A stretch of 64,000 nucleotides of DNA from Anthopleura xanthogrammica (lineage: Eukaryota > Cnidaria > Anthozoa > Actiniaria > Actiniidae): positions 3,849,047 through 3,913,046 of the forward strand of contig OZ025210.1 in NCBI GenBank assembly GCA_964019055.1, read 5' to 3'. The notes beneath the pieces were generated by a model that was given only the letters and a program-made list of their open reading frames with translations, searched no databases and was not told the DNA's origin. A program made the translations under genes and the position numbers. Within the stretch, counting starts at the first letter, position 1. The number at the start of each line of letters is the position of its first letter. Positions 50,776 through 64,000 of this stretch are shown here, piece by piece.

Positions 50776-52770
50776 TATAACGCCTCAGATACTCTATCCT
50801 CTCCACTGATGACAAATATACAGGCTATAGAAAGTAATTAAGGTACTGGTTGGTCGAAGGGGCGAGGAAATTTCTCTAGAGAATGATAAAAATATTATTT
50901 TTTGTTGAGTTCATGTTGTCTTGTTGTATCAAACAAAGCCGCCATCTTGGATCAAGGCCACGCTACTCAGCTGTTAGGGTCCAGGACATCACGGTCGCTG
51001 TAATCTTGTCCGCGCTGTCTGTCTGTCTGTCCACCCGGATTGCGCGCGCGTTTTCTAACTGGATTGTTTCATTCTCTCTATCTATCTTTCTCCCCCTCTC
51101 TCTGTGTCTTTGTTGAGTCTTAACTCTAGGGCAACTAATCTTTACTGTTACCACCATCTCTGCACGGCGGAGTCAGGGCTTTAGTCCTCCCACTTTTATT
51201 ACCTTTTGCATAAAATGTGCTCCGCCGTCCCTGCACGGATGAATGCAAATGTCCGCAAATATTAAGTTAATCTCAAGCCAGTGCATCTGAAGTCAACACA
51301 TATCTGTCTTTTGTATCTTTTTATTTGTGATAACTTATTAAGAATTACTTCTACGCTATCGCGTTTAGGGATTCAACCCTCAATAAGAAGAATAAAAATC
51401 TAGGCGTATAAAGAAATATTAGACTGGTTACAAAAATTTGATAAAATTGGAGGCAACATAAAGTTGACAAAAATATGTAAAATAAGTGACTGGTCTCAGG
51501 AATCGCAATCTGTGGTAGAATTAAAATGTGCGGCAAATAAAAATTGTGTTACATTTATTCTCTCCATTCAATCTCTCCAGGGAGGAATTGATGTCTCTAG
51601 TACATTTTCCATACAGTTACATCACTAGGGTGACCCTAGCGCCATTCTCGGGCAAGTCTTTTTCCCCCCGAGGTTTTGTTCGATATAGAAAGACAAGAAA
51701 ACAAGACTTCCCTGAGCGTTTAGACTGGCTTTCACTATAGACACAAGGAGGAACGCGAACTCGTTTGGTTTCGTTTTTACTAAAGACAACCCGGCGCACG
51801 CACAAAAAGATAAAAAAATTATATGGTTTTGCGCATGCGCCAGTTTTTGCTTGTATCGGAAGTGAAAACCAGACCGTTTGGAGTCACCCGCATTTCATTT
51901 CCAAAGATCGCTATCTTTCCTTAATATGATAAAAACCTTTTCACTAGTCTTATGCATTAGATGCAAATACTCTCTCCCCCTCCCCAAGCTTTAAAGTCAC
52001 AAGGAACAATAAAATCAAACTAGAAGAGCAACACTGTCTTGCTACGCGAGCGTCCCTTAGTAAACTAAAGGAGAAATTTTTCTGAAATTTAAAGAGGCGA
52101 ATTTTGTGGTCACCAGAACCACAGGCAGCCCAAGCTCAAGAAACCTGAAATATAATTTCCCCGCAAAGCGCCCCATTATTAGGATTTGCTGCCATGGCTA
52201 AAGGTTTCAGCAACTGTATTTTAATGTAAAGAACTTTTATCTAAAGGTCTCCAGTGCGCAATCGGGAGAATAGACACTTGGCGATAAGCGCATTCCGCCG
52301 TCCGTTCCCCTACTTTATCATTATTGATTTTTAAAAATAACAAAACTGATCACAAACAAAAAAATAGTAATTAAGCGAGGATAAATTAAGTTATATAGAG
52401 GGTTTGCAGAAGAAGAAGAAGAAGAAGCCCTTAAATACTTCTAGCATTCTAACCAAGATAAAATCTGCAAAAACCATAAAATCAGTTCGGGCAATTAATA
52501 AAGTTCTATTTAGTATTGTTTACTTTTTGTTTATATTTTAAGGCCTCTTGGTCGTAATAATCGTAGAGTGAAACCAATAAACCCGTGAAATAAATATTGC
52601 TTTTTAAAGTGTAATGGTCAAATAGACACCAAAGAAAACAATGAAATTTAGGTCTACTAATGTGTATTAGTCTAATATCTATTTCACGGATTTAGTGATT
52701 TTACTCTATCGTTATGTGCGCGCTACTTAGTAAGGCCGTCCGCATAAGAACTTTTATCGTAGTATCTCTG
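50776..52770. promoter_or_regulatory. TAF6 upstream region / CASK 3' side
   Basis: It contains the TAF6 promoter. GCCGCCATCTTGG (YY1-like) lies at 50938-50950, about 165 bases before the start codon, and a CTGTCTGTCTGTC run at 51017. An NRF1-like TGCGCATGCGCCA lies at 51831. No supported gene is in the remaining 1.8 kb. CASK 3' untranslated sequence occupies its right part; ATTAAA/AATAAA candidates in minus orientation are at 52495-52560. Confidence 0.5.
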
Positions 52771-63827
<11,057 letters not shown>

Positions 63828-64000
63828 CTGCGGGTGAAGAAATAAAGAATTGATCTCTACTGAAATCTTTAGGCTAACTTTAGGCTAACTTAAGCATTGG
63901 TTTTTCTGCCGGGGGGGGGGGGGGGGGAGGGTGTGAGGATGCGTTTGACTTAATTGCAATCGATTTAGAAACGTTCCTCTATTCCCCATTTGAATTAAGG

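Overview
This window is metazoan nuclear DNA: AT-rich, dense with GT/AG introns, and full of small foldback transposons, tRNA-type SINEs and microsatellites. The proteins are close to vertebrate orthologues but introns are short. The repeat types and gene content suggest a cnidarian, probably an anthozoan (sea anemone or coral). That assignment is inference from general character, not from a diagnostic marker. Exon models were built by hand from splice sites, phase continuity and family similarity.

Layout: (1) 1-6040 (+), C-terminal part of SAP130, a Sin3-HDAC subunit, running off the left edge. (2) 8235-12832 (-), a 12-exon pentameric ligand-gated channel homologue with no Cys-loop cysteines and a cysteine-rich PSI-like domain in front. 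(3) 13510-18300 (-), NUFIP1. (4) 18722-20194 (-), an intronless protein ending in a SOCS box and carrying 33 consecutive Asp. (5) 20567-21845 (+), B3GALT6, head-to-head with the SOCS-box gene. (6) 23242-32842 (-), a 17-exon gene encoding a RapGAP domain followed by BTB and BACK domains. (7) 34079-40302 (+), CENATAC (CCDC84), a minor-spliceosome factor. (8) 41538-44233 (-), a USF-type bHLH-zip factor with three CACGTG E-boxes just upstream. (9) 45517-50775 (-), TAF6. (10) 52771-63827 (-), the L27-L27-PDZ-SH3-GK part of CASK/LIN-2, whose kinase-like N-terminus lies beyond the right edge.

Functionally this is an ordinary mix: transcription and chromatin (SAP130, USF, TAF6), RNA biogenesis (NUFIP1, CENATAC), glycosaminoglycan synthesis (B3GALT6), signalling and scaffolding (RapGAP-BTB, CASK), a candidate ubiquitin-ligase adaptor and a channel. 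I see no operon-like cooperation. The most unusual items are the Cys-less channel with its PSI-like domain, the RapGAP-BTB-BACK architecture (every junction in phase), and the SOCS-box protein with its long poly-Asp tract.

Introns and intergenic gaps hold many foldback elements: at least one TTAA-flanked foldback, one TA-flanked foldback nested in another, a family built from CCGTGCCGTG-type GC-rich repeats, a tRNA-like SINE family, a LINE 3' end, a 323-bp tandem duplication and a 19-bp minisatellite.
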